The notes beneath the pieces are model-generated. The model was not told the origin of the DNA, did not search any database, and saw only the letters and a program-made list of their open reading frames with translations. Both the position numbers and the translations under genes were made by a program. A DNA stretch of 64,000 bases, taken from positions 12,671,376 through 12,735,375 of the forward strand of contig OW285194.1 of NCBI GenBank assembly GCA_935421135.1, read 5' to 3'. This document shows, piece by piece, positions 54,701 to 64,000 of the stretch (its first letter is position 1; each line of letters starts with the position of its first letter). The DNA is from Bugulina stolonifera (Eukaryota > Bryozoa > Gymnolaemata > Cheilostomatida > Bugulidae).

Positions 54701-54811
54701 CTAACTGCATAATATGGATTTAATACTACACTATATGCCACCATATCTATTCATTTATTGTAGCCTACGGAGAGAAAACCTTTGAAGGTCATTCACTTTG
54801 GACTCGTCTAG
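33714..54811 (+). CDS. WDPCP: Fritz/WDPCP planar cell polarity and ciliogenesis effector (786 aa)
   Basis: Exons 33714-33774, 34022-34084, 35324-35371, 35940-36010, 46512-46571, 47249-47369, 47568-47692, 47953-48194, 48577-48792, 49078-49189, 49639-49724, 50048-50149, 50285-50390, 50788-50902, 51098-51221, 51575-51735, 52064-52221, 52573-52713, 53067-53131, 54305-54440, 54764-54811 sum to 2361 bases in frame. WDPCP works in the CPLANE complex at the ciliary base and in planar polarity. Family signatures: N-terminal SELHLWTLKNQL, NKRPDKLRDHIKELE, WPWAPMSNEEERANL in the beta-propeller, FYAPQKAL, ARRFFHQLVRYSRFDKAFLL, DINARDLFMDIYYSALDSG, and the terminal LKVIHFGLV, the same end as the human protein (746 aa). 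Exons 17-18 add three PxxPPR motifs that look like SH3 ligands. Intron 4 is 10.5 kb; the others are mostly below 1.5 kb. Confidence 0.93.
35641..35710 (-). repeat. tRNA-derived SINE-like fragment
   Basis: On the minus strand a segment ends in GGGTTCGAGTGGGTCC, with a B-box-like GGTTCGAGT at about 35658-35650, and is preceded by an A-box-like TTAGTTGGCCAGG. It lies in WDPCP intron 3. No cloverleaf with good acceptor pairing was found, so a SINE remnant rather than a working tRNA is likely. Confidence 0.3.
37295..37480. repeat. GTCCG-rich GC block (left)
   Basis: A sharp GC-rich island in AT-rich intron. GTCCG or its complement CGGAC occurs about ten times, including palindromic GTCCGGAC and nested inverted pairs (CCGGACTGTAG...CAGTCCG). 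Open frames across it lack family features. A counterpart with the motif mainly in opposite orientation lies at 46080-46195. Confidence 0.6.
38360..38650 (+). pseudogene. Non-LTR retrotransposon (LINE) reverse-transcriptase C-terminal relic
   Basis: One frame from 38378 reads AELGLQNLHERRRDHRLAL, then TAA, then ILQDEDQHGDLTAVYDEI, SAARGEP, ASNSTY, TAA, NSFLPLTV. The order LGLxxLxERRxxxRL ... SxARGEP ... Y.NSFLP(R)T is the usual C-terminal end of LINE reverse transcriptases. Two in-frame stops and no upstream RT domain mark a 5'-truncated dead copy. Recognition is by pattern only. Confidence 0.5.
38971..39344. mobile_element. Possible MITE with AGAGGGACCGA ends
   Basis: AGAGGGACCGA at 38971-38981 and its exact complement at 39334-39344 bound a 374-base non-coding segment. 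TA occurs near both ends but a clean target-site duplication is not evident, so this stays tentative. Confidence 0.3.
42439..43461 (+). CDS. Unrecognised gene, 3' part, nested in WDPCP intron 4
   Basis: Four exons join without a phase conflict: 42439-42521, 42650-42740, 43176-43321, 43401-43461, ending in TGA, with AATAAA at 43801-43806. They encode about 126 residues: SKRLVGLMLTSLDTNSPLSN, ELTWLVPILSASNFPDIDKD, then an acidic helical part (VELDCLLERRNDL) and a more basic end (LDQFHATRHL, YLQCWKKHR). No domain is recognised. The 5' end is missing: exon 42439 starts in phase 0. A possible first exon with ATG at 41821 (MSLVYGQIVSYHNTQH, donor at 41870) ends in phase 1, so it would need a linking exon. 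WDPCP exon 4 (ends 36010) also finishes in phase 0, so these could instead be alternative terminal exons of WDPCP. Four phase-compatible exons with good splice sites argue that the structure is real. Confidence 0.6.
43801..43806 (+). terminator. Candidate poly(A) signal of the nested gene
   Basis: AATAAA 340 bases after the TGA at 43461, with a second (AATAAA inside caataaatg) a few bases later. The position supports independent 3' end formation inside the WDPCP intron. Confidence 0.45.
45118..45235 (-). CDS. Possible terminal exon of an unrecognised minus-strand gene
   Basis: On the minus strand a pyrimidine-rich acceptor (cttctttttag) at about 45236 is followed by an open frame of 39 codons to TAG: VCQDYDPGMSSPINGN, LLKSYLSDEYCTL, DTELTCCT. 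Composition looks protein-like, but no upstream exon was found and the length is within what chance allows. It lies antisense to WDPCP intron 4. Confidence 0.25.
46080..46195. repeat. GTCCG-rich GC block (right)
   Basis: GC island with the motif mostly as GGAC/CGGAC on the plus strand (ggacgccctgg, ggacgccgtgg, gtccggacaaatcggac, gcggacg). It resembles the block at 37295-37480 in reverse orientation. Confidence 0.5.
47398..47521. repeat. (GACT/GACC)n microsatellite
   Basis: About 30 tetramer units, gact interspersed with gacc, in WDPCP intron 6 starting right after the short sequence following the exon at 47249-47369. Confidence 0.97.
53012..53033. repeat. Poly-C tract (22 C)
   Basis: A 22-base homopolymer of C in WDPCP intron 18, 33 bases before the acceptor of exon 53067. 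Shorter C runs occur at 3057-3069 and 42418-42428, the latter inside the polypyrimidine tract of the nested-gene exon at 42439. Confidence 0.95.
53990..54080 (-). repeat. tRNA-derived SINE-like element
   Basis: On the minus strand the sequence reads a B-box GGGTTCAAACCCC (54018-54006) preceded by about 60 bases starting near GTGTAATGGTGTG, the spacing expected of a tRNA-like head. It lies in WDPCP intron 19. A complete cloverleaf could not be drawn, so a SINE or tRNA pseudogene is favoured over a functional tRNA. Confidence 0.4.
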
Positions 54812-57800
54812 CTCTGTGTCAGCCGTCACTATCAACAAGTATCTCTAACTATTATACATATACATTGTACCTCTGCCTATTACACATTGACAATTTTTAG
54901 ATCTCAATGAGATTAAATCATTTTACGTTACGTAATATCCTATACGCATTTGTAGTATTAGACATTAAAATTGGAAAAGACTTTTCTACCTTCATATTTC
55001 CGTCCTGATGAGCAATCTGGAATCTATCTGGTATTCTATATCAAGTATTAATGTACAATGTATATTATTTATATTCACATCGATAGTGCATGGTATCAGT
55101 GTAAATTTGTGTGCGCCTTCGGTATTTAAACCATCCCGTATTCTGATATTTTATATTCATGCTACTGTACAAAATGTATTTTAGCCGATTCTAAATATAT
55201 AGGCTAACACTAGATATCCTGACTGGTTCCCTAGTCTATAGTACACTTGTGTACAAATATTTCGATGTAATGATCCTATTTGGTAAATATTTCAAGAAAG
55301 TTGTTGTCAAAACTCTCCATAGCCACAAAGAAACATTAAATATTTGCTTGGCTGTCATTAAAACCCTTCGGATAAATTGAAATTTGAATTGAAACAGCAG
55401 CCTGTATTTTCCAATTTTCCATTTGCCAGTTTTATACATGTTTTAAATTTGTAACTCTGCCCACCGTGTCCACTTATCTCATTGGGGAAATCTCATCTTC
55501 AAAACATGATTTGCCTTCAGAATTCCTATTCTGCATCATTAGTTCAAAGGTATTCCTACCGAGTTTGGAGAGTAGAGTATGTGCATGCTAACCATATCTC
55601 AGTGCATATCCATTTCTTTAGCAACAAATTAGCAGAATTATATAATTTTAGATATTTTGATATATTAGGTGGTTGATTAGTGTGCACTGGGCTTAACCAC
55701 ACTTCCTGATACCTCAGGAGGCTCCTGGACTTTCAACTCATGCTTAGCACCCCTCCCTCTACCTAAACGCAGGTTCTGCTTCATTTTCATCTGAATGTGT
55801 TATTTATGAAAATTTACAACTATACCTGAACTTCTGATCTAAACAAACAGAGTGTGAACTGCTGCGTTAATCAGCTATTATAACATAAAATTGCTTTTTA
55901 TTTAATTCAGATTCCTGCTGATTCCAGGGATGGGGGTAATGCTTTAGAAAAATAATTTCTCAAAAATTGGAAAATATCTTTAAGAATTAAACACAAAATA
56001 AGAATAAACTGTGTTGATGTGAAGTTAATTTTACACCTACATGTAACTGCCAAGGAGCTAATCTGGATGCATTCACTGATGGGAGTGTTGCAAGGATTAG
56101 CTAAGGTTATGCCAATTGACTATCTATGTACAATTCATTGAAATTACCTCATTTTAACTATATTTTTAGTTTCTCAAGCCTTTAATGGTTTGTTCATGAC
56201 AGTCAACATAACAAATTTGTGATGCATGAATTAAGCTTGATCAACTGGCATGTAAAAGTAATGGTGGTAATTTATGATCTTCAAATATTTGGATACTCCA
56301 AGCTATCAGCGTCATGTATGTATCTCTGTGATTTCTTGTGGGTATTTTCTAAGGCACCAATTTCTTTTTTTCCAACCATGTTATCATGGTAGAATAAGTA
56401 CCTACTCACTTACCAGATCAAGTATGGGTGGCCCGTGGTACCACCCACTATGTTGTACAATTACAATTCTAAGTAAGGGCATTCTGTCAGTGTTCATTGC
56501 ACCCAAGTTTTCGTAGTGGTAACGTAATGCAGACATTGTTTACTATGCAATCTATCCACTTGTTTTGTAACCATAGTAACACACTTGCTAATCTGTACTC
56601 ACTAGCTAGGATACAACAATGATATCTCTAATTACACTCACTGTAACACATATGATACCACAATGATATCTCCGATTACAGGACTCACTGTAACACATAT
56701 GATTCAACGTCTGCTGTTATGATACCCATAAACACAGCGCTTAGGCTTTGCACTCCATGTCACTACCTTGGTTCTAAACATGAGTAAATAATGGGGATAA
56801 GTGTAAGATCCAAGGCTAAGATCTGTAGCTAATTCTGCCAAATTTGTAGATCCTAAGTAGCATAGTGCCCGCATGGCGACGATCAGATAATTTGTAAAAC
56901 ATAAGCACACATGTATTTGTGTGAGTTTTAAAACTAAAGCAGGAGAGGTTTTCTCCCCTATACATTTATATTCCTTAGTAGCCCCATCCTATATTTTCAA
57001 TTTTAAAGTTTTAAGTCTATTAAACTTATTTCTGCTGCTACACCTAACAGAAGGTTCAATTGCTGTTAAAAATTTTGTTACTGCACCATAAAAGTGCCAC
57101 AATCACATGGTCAGAAGATGCTATGATAACATGTGGCATTTATTTTGTTTTGGCACTAAATTTACTAAAACATCGTGTTGCATGTAGGCCCACTGTATTT
57201 TCAAAGAATTTTGGCTGTATATCCAGGGCAGTATATTACCATGGTAAATCACATGCCCCCATCCAAGTTTATCAAAATAGTACACCAACAGTCGGTAGTA
57301 CTCACATAATGCGCTCCTGAAAGGGTTGCACCTAACTTTCCCAGACTACTTAGGTAGTGAGGGCTCAATGATCAGTGGTTATACGATAGGAGATAGGACC
57401 TTCATTTGATCACCACTCTGATTGGACTGAGTGGAGTCTTATTTTAGTTGTTATTTTCTAAAAGTTGGTCCCGGTGTTACTCAGACGAGATCTAATATTA
57501 TCACAATGCTGCTATCTGGTTACACAATGTTTTCTGGGCCCCACTAGATGTCACTCATCTTATCAAAGATAACAATGAGGTCTAAACTTACAACAATAAC
57601 CAGATCGTCTGCGTCTCTACTGATTCATTGAGCTAGTGTTACATGACTGTACTGTAGTCCTATTATTGTAATATAGAATACAAACACTGCAACATCGTAA
57701 ACATGGGATTTTATTGCATCTGTTATAAGCCGTATCTTGGATTAGTTTTGTGTGAGAGACAAAATTCAGTTTGCTGTACAATATGGCAGATGTGAGCTAA

Positions 57801-60800
57801 GGCCTACTTCTCTGATTGTAAAATACTGGTTATAATGATAACATGATAAGGGGTGCGTATTCCACGTGCTATATTTCACATGGTAAATTTTCAAATACGG
57901 TGTGGTGGTACTAGATAACTTGTATTACTACCTAGTTGGGTGTTCACGTAAATATTTACATTGGCTTCCTGTTAAAATATACTTGGAAATATATAATAAA
58001 TTAAAATATACTCCACTGAATTCAAAAATTTTATTTGTCTATTAAATAGCTGTTGCCACCTGACCTTTTTCTAAAGTAACAGGTCTATACAGTGGAGCCA
58101 GAGCAGAATTGCAACTGCCTGCATACAAACTGGATAAAATTTATATTATCTTGTTTTACCTTTTACTGGGCCCATAAAGGCACCCAAAGTTACAGCAATA
58201 TTGTAACTAGGTACATGACTGTATATCAGGCTTAAAATAAAATTGTTTCAACTACCACTTGTAGTACTATATGCATATGCATAATACATTCTACATGTCA
58301 ATATAATAGAGCAATACTTTACATACATAGCTAAAAGGACTTAATAAAGCTGAGTAAAACTGTTTCTACTGCAGAAGTTGTAGGCCGAAGCTCATATCTA
58401 GGTGCAAGTAGAGTGTGCATGTAGTTCATATACTGTCAAACCCTTATCTGTCACTTTTAGCCTTATCAGTATTCATTTAGCCTTCGTATCAGTTATTGGT
58501 TTGGTGGGGCATGCTGTTTAGCGCACCACACCCAAGGCAATCCCCACATAGAACATAGTCTATAGTGACTGTATGAACATCATCCTCAGCTCTACCTTCA
58601 TTTCTACCTGATAGAGATGAAGGCTCCCACTATAATTTCAAGTCATACAAGTTTATCATTTTGTAGCGTAGGATTATTTACAGTTTGTCGTTCCGTATGA
58701 TGATTTAACATCAAGATAACAAATATATATTAACCAACATGTTATTGTATTATATAATAATAATTGTTTACCACAAGTTGATAGCGTTTAGGCAGGCACA
58801 CCCAAAAATCAATTCGATGAGAGTCGGCCATCGGGATTGTAATGTTGCATCGTGTAAACTTGGTCTTATGTTGCCAATTTAATTGTGTAGCATGTTTAAG
58901 TTATCCGCTTTTTGTGTTCCTGTTGCTTATTTTGCTGAAGTACATGTATATTTTTGATGAATGACACTAGGTTTTCTCCGCTTTCGCCCAATCACCATTT
59001 GATTCAGGTGAAACATTTGAGCAAATCAACATTCGCAAACTCTTCAATTAGAAATTATGTGAAGAGTCATAATTACTTTTTGTTTTTTTATAAAATTGAT
59101 AGTATGCGAACAATACTGCTAATGAGGTCAAAAATTTATTTTAGTAACGCTGCAGTTATGTAATCTGTTATATAAGTTAGGAGTTAGCAGAAATACATGT
59201 GTATATTGCCAAAAAAATTCAATATGTACATGAATATGTCTATTTGTATAAATTCTATCCCTAAAGACATAAATGAGGGCATGTACTTTTTATAACGCAA
59301 AGTCAAATGTTTAATCATAAGAAAGCTGGCAAATATCAATGTTACTGAAGCACACGGCATCGAAAAAATTAGATTAACATACATGTAGAATTAACTTTTG
59401 TAAGGAAAACACTCAATGTTGTAGATATGGTAGACACTTTAAAGATTAACTTCCGTCTTTAGATTTACAACAGAAGCAATTAGAAGATGCCAAAACAAGC
59501 TTCTTACTACCTATACCTATCTTCCAATTGTTTGTTATCATCAAACAGAGGGTTGTTTCCCATAACCACTTATTGTTACATAACATCAACTTATCTAGTA
59601 GCAAACTAAAAATATTTGCCATGGCTATCAAAGATGTAAGCTTATGCAAGCAGAGTATGTTTACGTATTATTGTTTTCATTGCCTAATAATTCAAAGTCT
59701 CCTAGGCAGGTCAGTCCCAACATTAGGTACAGTATGCTGTATAGATAATTACTTTGTAATCATGTTCAAACATTCAAGTGACGAGAGTATGATAAAAGCA
59801 AAGATTATATCAATCTAACCTATTAGTAAATAATTAACATCTATTCCCTAACTTATTGTATTGCAGGATGCCTTTACCTTGGATAATATTATCACATAAT
59901 CTATTAAACACTGATATAAATATTATTCTTAGCTTCAACATCAAGTTGTAATCTTCTCTACAATGTCACTTAATGATTATCTGCCCAACTTAATTTATAG
60001 TTTCGTGTAGAATTAGGAGAAATTCTTGATGAAACCTGATTTCAATTCACCGGGAATCAACATCACATTCAAGTGGGATTTTAAAAATGTTGAATGTCTT
60101 ACAATTGAGTTGTGTACTACATGCATACTAGAGGTATATAAAAAATCTACATTATTTCATACTCTACCCCTACAGGTTGATTTGAGGATTCTGTTATGAT
60201 GTTCTATCTCCATTATTGTACTGTTTCGAAATCTACCCTTGCTAGCAACACAATTTATTTGGTTACCGGGTTACATAATATTATTTATATATCTAGTCAT
60301 TAGTTACACATAGTATAACAAAGTGCCACTAGTTACACAGGTTACAAGGTTGCATACTAATTTTTTTATGATGCCAGTAGTTACACAGATGGTTACAACG
60401 TTGCATTGTTATGTCATCCACAAAAACAATCTTTTTTTCAAATTTGAAATCTAGCAATTTACGTGCATGACTGTAGCAACTTTTTATATATATTTAAAAT
60501 GTTTCAATTAGTGAATTGACATGATATTCTAATAAATTGCACAAAATATTTGCATATAAATAGTTAAAGCCTATATACTGACATTTAAAAATCCTATATG
60601 ATACAGATTTAACCCGCAGACAAAATTAGACTTTGTATAGAATTGATGAGAGTAATTATTAATAGAGCGTCTGTGTCTGCCTTTTGTATCGTCCAATTGA
60701 AATATAGGTTGCACATTGAACTTCCTGTGTAGGACATTTATAACGCTATAATCATAAATGTGACTATATTGGTAGTAACTTGATAGGTTAATTGTTATAT

Positions 60801-61752
60801 CTTTCTCCTGCCGTCTATTGTTGTGGTGCTTTACACAAGCAACACGACACCCTTTGTTAAAGTCCTACCAACTAATCTGTGATAAAAATATTGTATGATT
60901 CACTTCAATTAAAATACTTTTAATTCACATAAATGTTGATTTTTAAATGGTGGTAGATTTTAAACTAATTGTATTGTAAATTATAACTGCAAGCATATTT
61001 TCATAGTGATTGTATTGTTTATTTTGGTTGAATTTCAGTACGTGGGGCTGGACCCTTGCTAATAGCCAACTCTTGCTAAAATAAAAAAAGGATTTGTTTA
61101 GTTTCAAATTTTATGTTGTTACTGGCATTATTTTATTGGTACATAAATGCTAATTTCATATGGCTGTACCACGACAGCGCAGAAGCTAAGCAGTCACAGA
61201 TTCCTAACGGTAACAATTTCACGCCCTATAGTCATGAGCGCCGCAGCATGTGTCTATCGTCTTGTAGACTCCTCGAGTCTACCATTGCTGATAAATAATC
61301 CTTTAGTAGGCCTACACGTTTACCATCACAAAATAGTGGCGATCCATTATACACATTACTTGTTTGCCCTGGCCACAGTCTGCTTGGTGGTTAAAATGCT
61401 TAACCTTAGAGACTAGTACTTGAAACGTTTCTGGATCACTAATAGTTTTGGGAAGGGCACCCAGTGCAGAGCTCCTCCAGCTTACCGTTTTTCATCAGGG
61501 ACCGGAGCTATGATTTTATGGCATGTTTAATACTCTATATAATATATTTGTATGTGTACATGTATGTCTAGTTCTGCTGAAATATATTTGTTCAAGTTAT
61601 ATAACTCATTTAGTTACAAAAATGGAATACTTCTATTTTCGTAGTATCACCATTGGTATTATATGCACGTGTAGTCTATAATTATACACATACATGTAAA
61701 AGGCAGCATATTATATTTTATATTCTTGCACATGTTCGATTGAAAAAGGTAG
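54812..61752. other. 7-kb stretch without a supported gene
   Basis: After the WDPCP stop there is AT-rich sequence with only short open frames that lack splice support, codon pattern or recognisable motifs. It probably includes the WDPCP 3'UTR (ATTAAA at 54912-54917 is a weak signal candidate) and upstream introns or the promoter of the next gene. A SINE-like segment is noted at 61381-61500. Confidence 0.5.
61381..61500 (+). repeat. Possible SINE-like fragment
   Basis: GGTGGTTAAAATGCTTAACC followed 20 bases later by TACTTGAAACG resembles degenerate A and B boxes of a tRNA-derived SINE head. Weak. Confidence 0.2.
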
Positions 61753-62961
61753 TTGGCAGGTCTGTAGACACCAAAAGGTATAATTATGATATTCTATTGT
61801 CGGACAGGAAAGATGCTCCAACTGCAGGTATATTATATCTTTGTTTACATGATTCTCATCACACATGACAGGGTGAGCTTTAGCACTCTCATTACATGCA
61901 ATCAGGTCCAATATCTAATGAGCATCATTGTCTCAAGTTTGTACTCAAGATGGTCCTTTGAACTACTGTATATTTCCATCAATATGTATGAGCTTGTTAC
62001 TTAATCTTAGATTTTTACTTAAATTTATTTATAGATGCTGTTTTCTGCACCCACTTATTGGCAGAATTAAAATAGAGCTTCATGAAAGTGGCCCAACATA
62101 TTCCTGTTAAATCGCTGTGCTAATGATATCTAACCTCTTATATCCAGTGCACCACTGGGTATATTTGGATATATACAGTATGTAGCTGTGTAGGTTCATA
62201 TCTGGCATATAAAAGCAAGATAGACAGACATCTGTTGCATATTCATTTCACGGTTTGACAGAAGCAGTCTACCATTTAGAAATTCTCTCTCGGCTTCTCC
62301 CATTGGTTCACACTGTGTATAAGCGTTGGTAAGTATTGTTACTTGATAGGCTACAAACCTATTGCATTGAGTTAACTTTGTGTTATTTGCATCTTGTAAT
62401 AAACAGTAGTGTATTACGCTTTCCAACCTTTGATGAAAACCATCATTTTTGTTCTACAGTGCATACATGTTTTGGTAATTCTTTGAATAATTGAACATAA
62501 ATTACTGTCAACAATTTACAAGTAAAATAATTAGAGTCACTGTTATCCTATTAATTGTACATTGTGTCTGTCTGTATTGTTACTCACTCAGCCTACATGA
62601 TTGTTATCTACTGAATAAATCTGTTCCATTTGTGATTAACTTCTCTTCCATAGGTTAAAGTACATGAAAACCTCATCATGCCAGAGATGTATGAACTTAG
62701 CATCAGGAACCTCAGACATTTGGATGACCTGTATAGGGAGTGTCCAGGGAAAGGCTCTCAAACTTTCTCTCAATCGAGCGGAGACTCTCAGACTACGACA
62801 AATTTTATGAGTGAGTTTTTTGTTTATTTTACAGAATTTCATTTACAGTAAAGTGCTATAAATTATTTAGATTTATATAAATCTCAACAGCATCTTCCCA
62901 AGGACATCTGCTCTGTAGACTGCTGACACATTATTCAAGACAATATTTACTTACATGTACC

Positions 62962-62997
<36 letters not shown>

Positions 62998-62998
62998 G

Positions 62999-63075
<77 letters not shown>

Positions 63076-63952
63076 ACATTTGGTTACGCTGTCACGCCCT
63101 CTATGAATGTCAATACACTACTACAATAGATAATGACATTGGCACTAGTTTTTATCTCCTAGAAATTGTGTATTTTATGCTGTAATAAGTACATTTATCA
63201 ACTTGACTTTAAGTGTCATGCTATAGCATAGATTCTGACATCACTGACTCAAGCAAACGTTACTTAATTTGCAATCAGTAATGTGGCTAACCACATGGTC
63301 GATACGCCTGCCATGTGCAAATAGTAGAAACGATGAATTACATCTGCTACTTACCATTACTAATATATCTAGTCAGGGAAAGTTGTCACCCTTGTGATAT
63401 ACTGAGTCAACCACCAGAGTTCACTGTGTGAGGAACTAGTTGACAAATCGTGCCAATGTGTTACTTAGAATATAATTGTTAATAGGCGATGACGAGTTTT
63501 ACTATCATCTGAATTGATAAAATCTTTGTCGGAGTTTTCCAGAGGTTTCCAGCTGGAAAACTTCTGACTAATAGTTTGAACTTTATGACCCTTATTCGAG
63601 ATAAAATGTAGGGCCATATCTGCCAAGTTACTCTGATCAGTGTTTTGTGTGAAACATGTGGGATGCTGAAGTCAGAATATGAAAGACCTGGCAAGTCTGT
63701 ATGAAGCATTACTTGTATTTAATGTACCTACATTATTCGTTCAGTTGTTACACATTTATAAAAATTGTATATATTTTCAGAGGACGACTTGAATACTAGA
63801 AAGTCCGCATTGCCTAATCAGCACCCAGACTACTTAATGACATCATCGCTGCAAGACCTCTTCCTCTCCGTATCTAACTTACACAATGAAGAGATGGATG
63901 GTCTCAAGAGCCACAGGAAAGTCACAAGCTTGGGGAGCTCCGGAATGACGAG
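61753..63952 (+). CDS. Unrecognised gene, internal exons, runs off right edge
   Basis: The best exons are 62654-62810 (frame: LIMPEMYELSIRNLRHLDDL, then a Ser/Gln/Thr-rich part) and 63781-63952 (KDDLNTRKSALPNQHPDYL, LQDLFLSVSNLHNEEM, HRKVTSLGSSGMTR); they join in phase and the second ends in a donor. Upstream, 61753-61827 (SVDTKRYNYDILLSDRKD) joins in phase to 62262-62328 (EAVYHLEILSRLLPLVHTVY). The link from 62328 (phase 2) to 62654 (phase 0) is unresolved: a 52-base exon at 62407-62458 would repair it but has a weak donor. Alternatively ATG at 62678 is the start of the protein. No domain recognised; the later exons look like a hydrophilic, Ser-rich, probably disordered region. Confidence 0.5.
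62961..63075. repeat. (ACTT)n microsatellite
   Basis: About 28 tetramer copies with one interruption (actgttactt near 62995), in the intron between exons 62654-62810 and 63781-63952. Translates to a Leu-Leu-Thr-Tyr run in one frame, an artefact. Confidence 0.97.
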
Positions 63953-64000
63953 GTCAGTGATATACACATGAATACGATATAGCAATAGTGTACAGCATAG

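Noticed and set aside
59528..59818. Plus-strand frame of 96 codons
   Set aside because: No splice context, low-complexity composition, no recognisable motif.
62196..62426. Minus-strand frame of 76 codons with a protein-like segment
   Set aside because: Antisense to the better supported plus-strand exon 62262-62328, and no matching splice partner found.

Overview
This is a eukaryotic window. It is AT-rich and intron-dense, with clean GT...AG introns that split codons in conserved metazoan genes. It also carries many microsatellites, DNA transposons and a very frequent short palindrome (acatgtacatgt and variants). Nothing prokaryotic is present (no operons, Shine-Dalgarno sites or CRISPR). The gene set (CELF RNA-binding protein, neuronal calcium sensor, atlastin, the planar-polarity/ciliary protein Fritz/WDPCP) says animal. 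The style suggests a non-bilaterian or other invertebrate, perhaps a sponge, but the taxon is inference.

Layout from left to right. (1) 1388-5706, plus: 3' part of a CELF/Bruno-like gene (linker, RRM2, divergent linker, RRM3, stop); RRM1 lies off the left edge. (2) 7464-12518, minus: a complete 350-aa secreted von Willebrand factor A domain protein in 8 exons. Its large fifth intron holds a complete non-autonomous hAT element (9160-10160). (3) 14329-21456, plus: a complete 192-aa NCS-1/frequenin-like calcium sensor in 6 exons. (4) 23772-32459, minus: a complete 592-aa atlastin in 12 exons. One intron contains a full-length but broken Tc1/mariner element (27212-28994). (5) 33714-54811, plus: a complete 786-aa Fritz/WDPCP homologue in 21 exons. 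Its 10.5-kb fourth intron contains the 3' part of an unrecognised same-strand gene (42439-43461), a LINE relic, two GTCCG-rich blocks and other exon-like signals. (6) 61753-63952, plus: exons of an unrecognised gene that runs off the right edge. The 7 kb before it shows no supported gene.

Transcription alternates: CELF and VWA are tail-to-tail, VWA and NCS head-to-head, NCS and atlastin tail-to-tail, atlastin and WDPCP head-to-head across 1.25 kb. The genes are functionally independent (RNA processing, extracellular adhesion, calcium sensing, ER membrane fusion, ciliogenesis/planar polarity), so no pathway cluster is claimed. All exon models were assembled by hand from splice consensus, reading phase and remembered family sequences; no alignment was run. 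The least explained part is the interior of WDPCP intron 4 (36011-46511).
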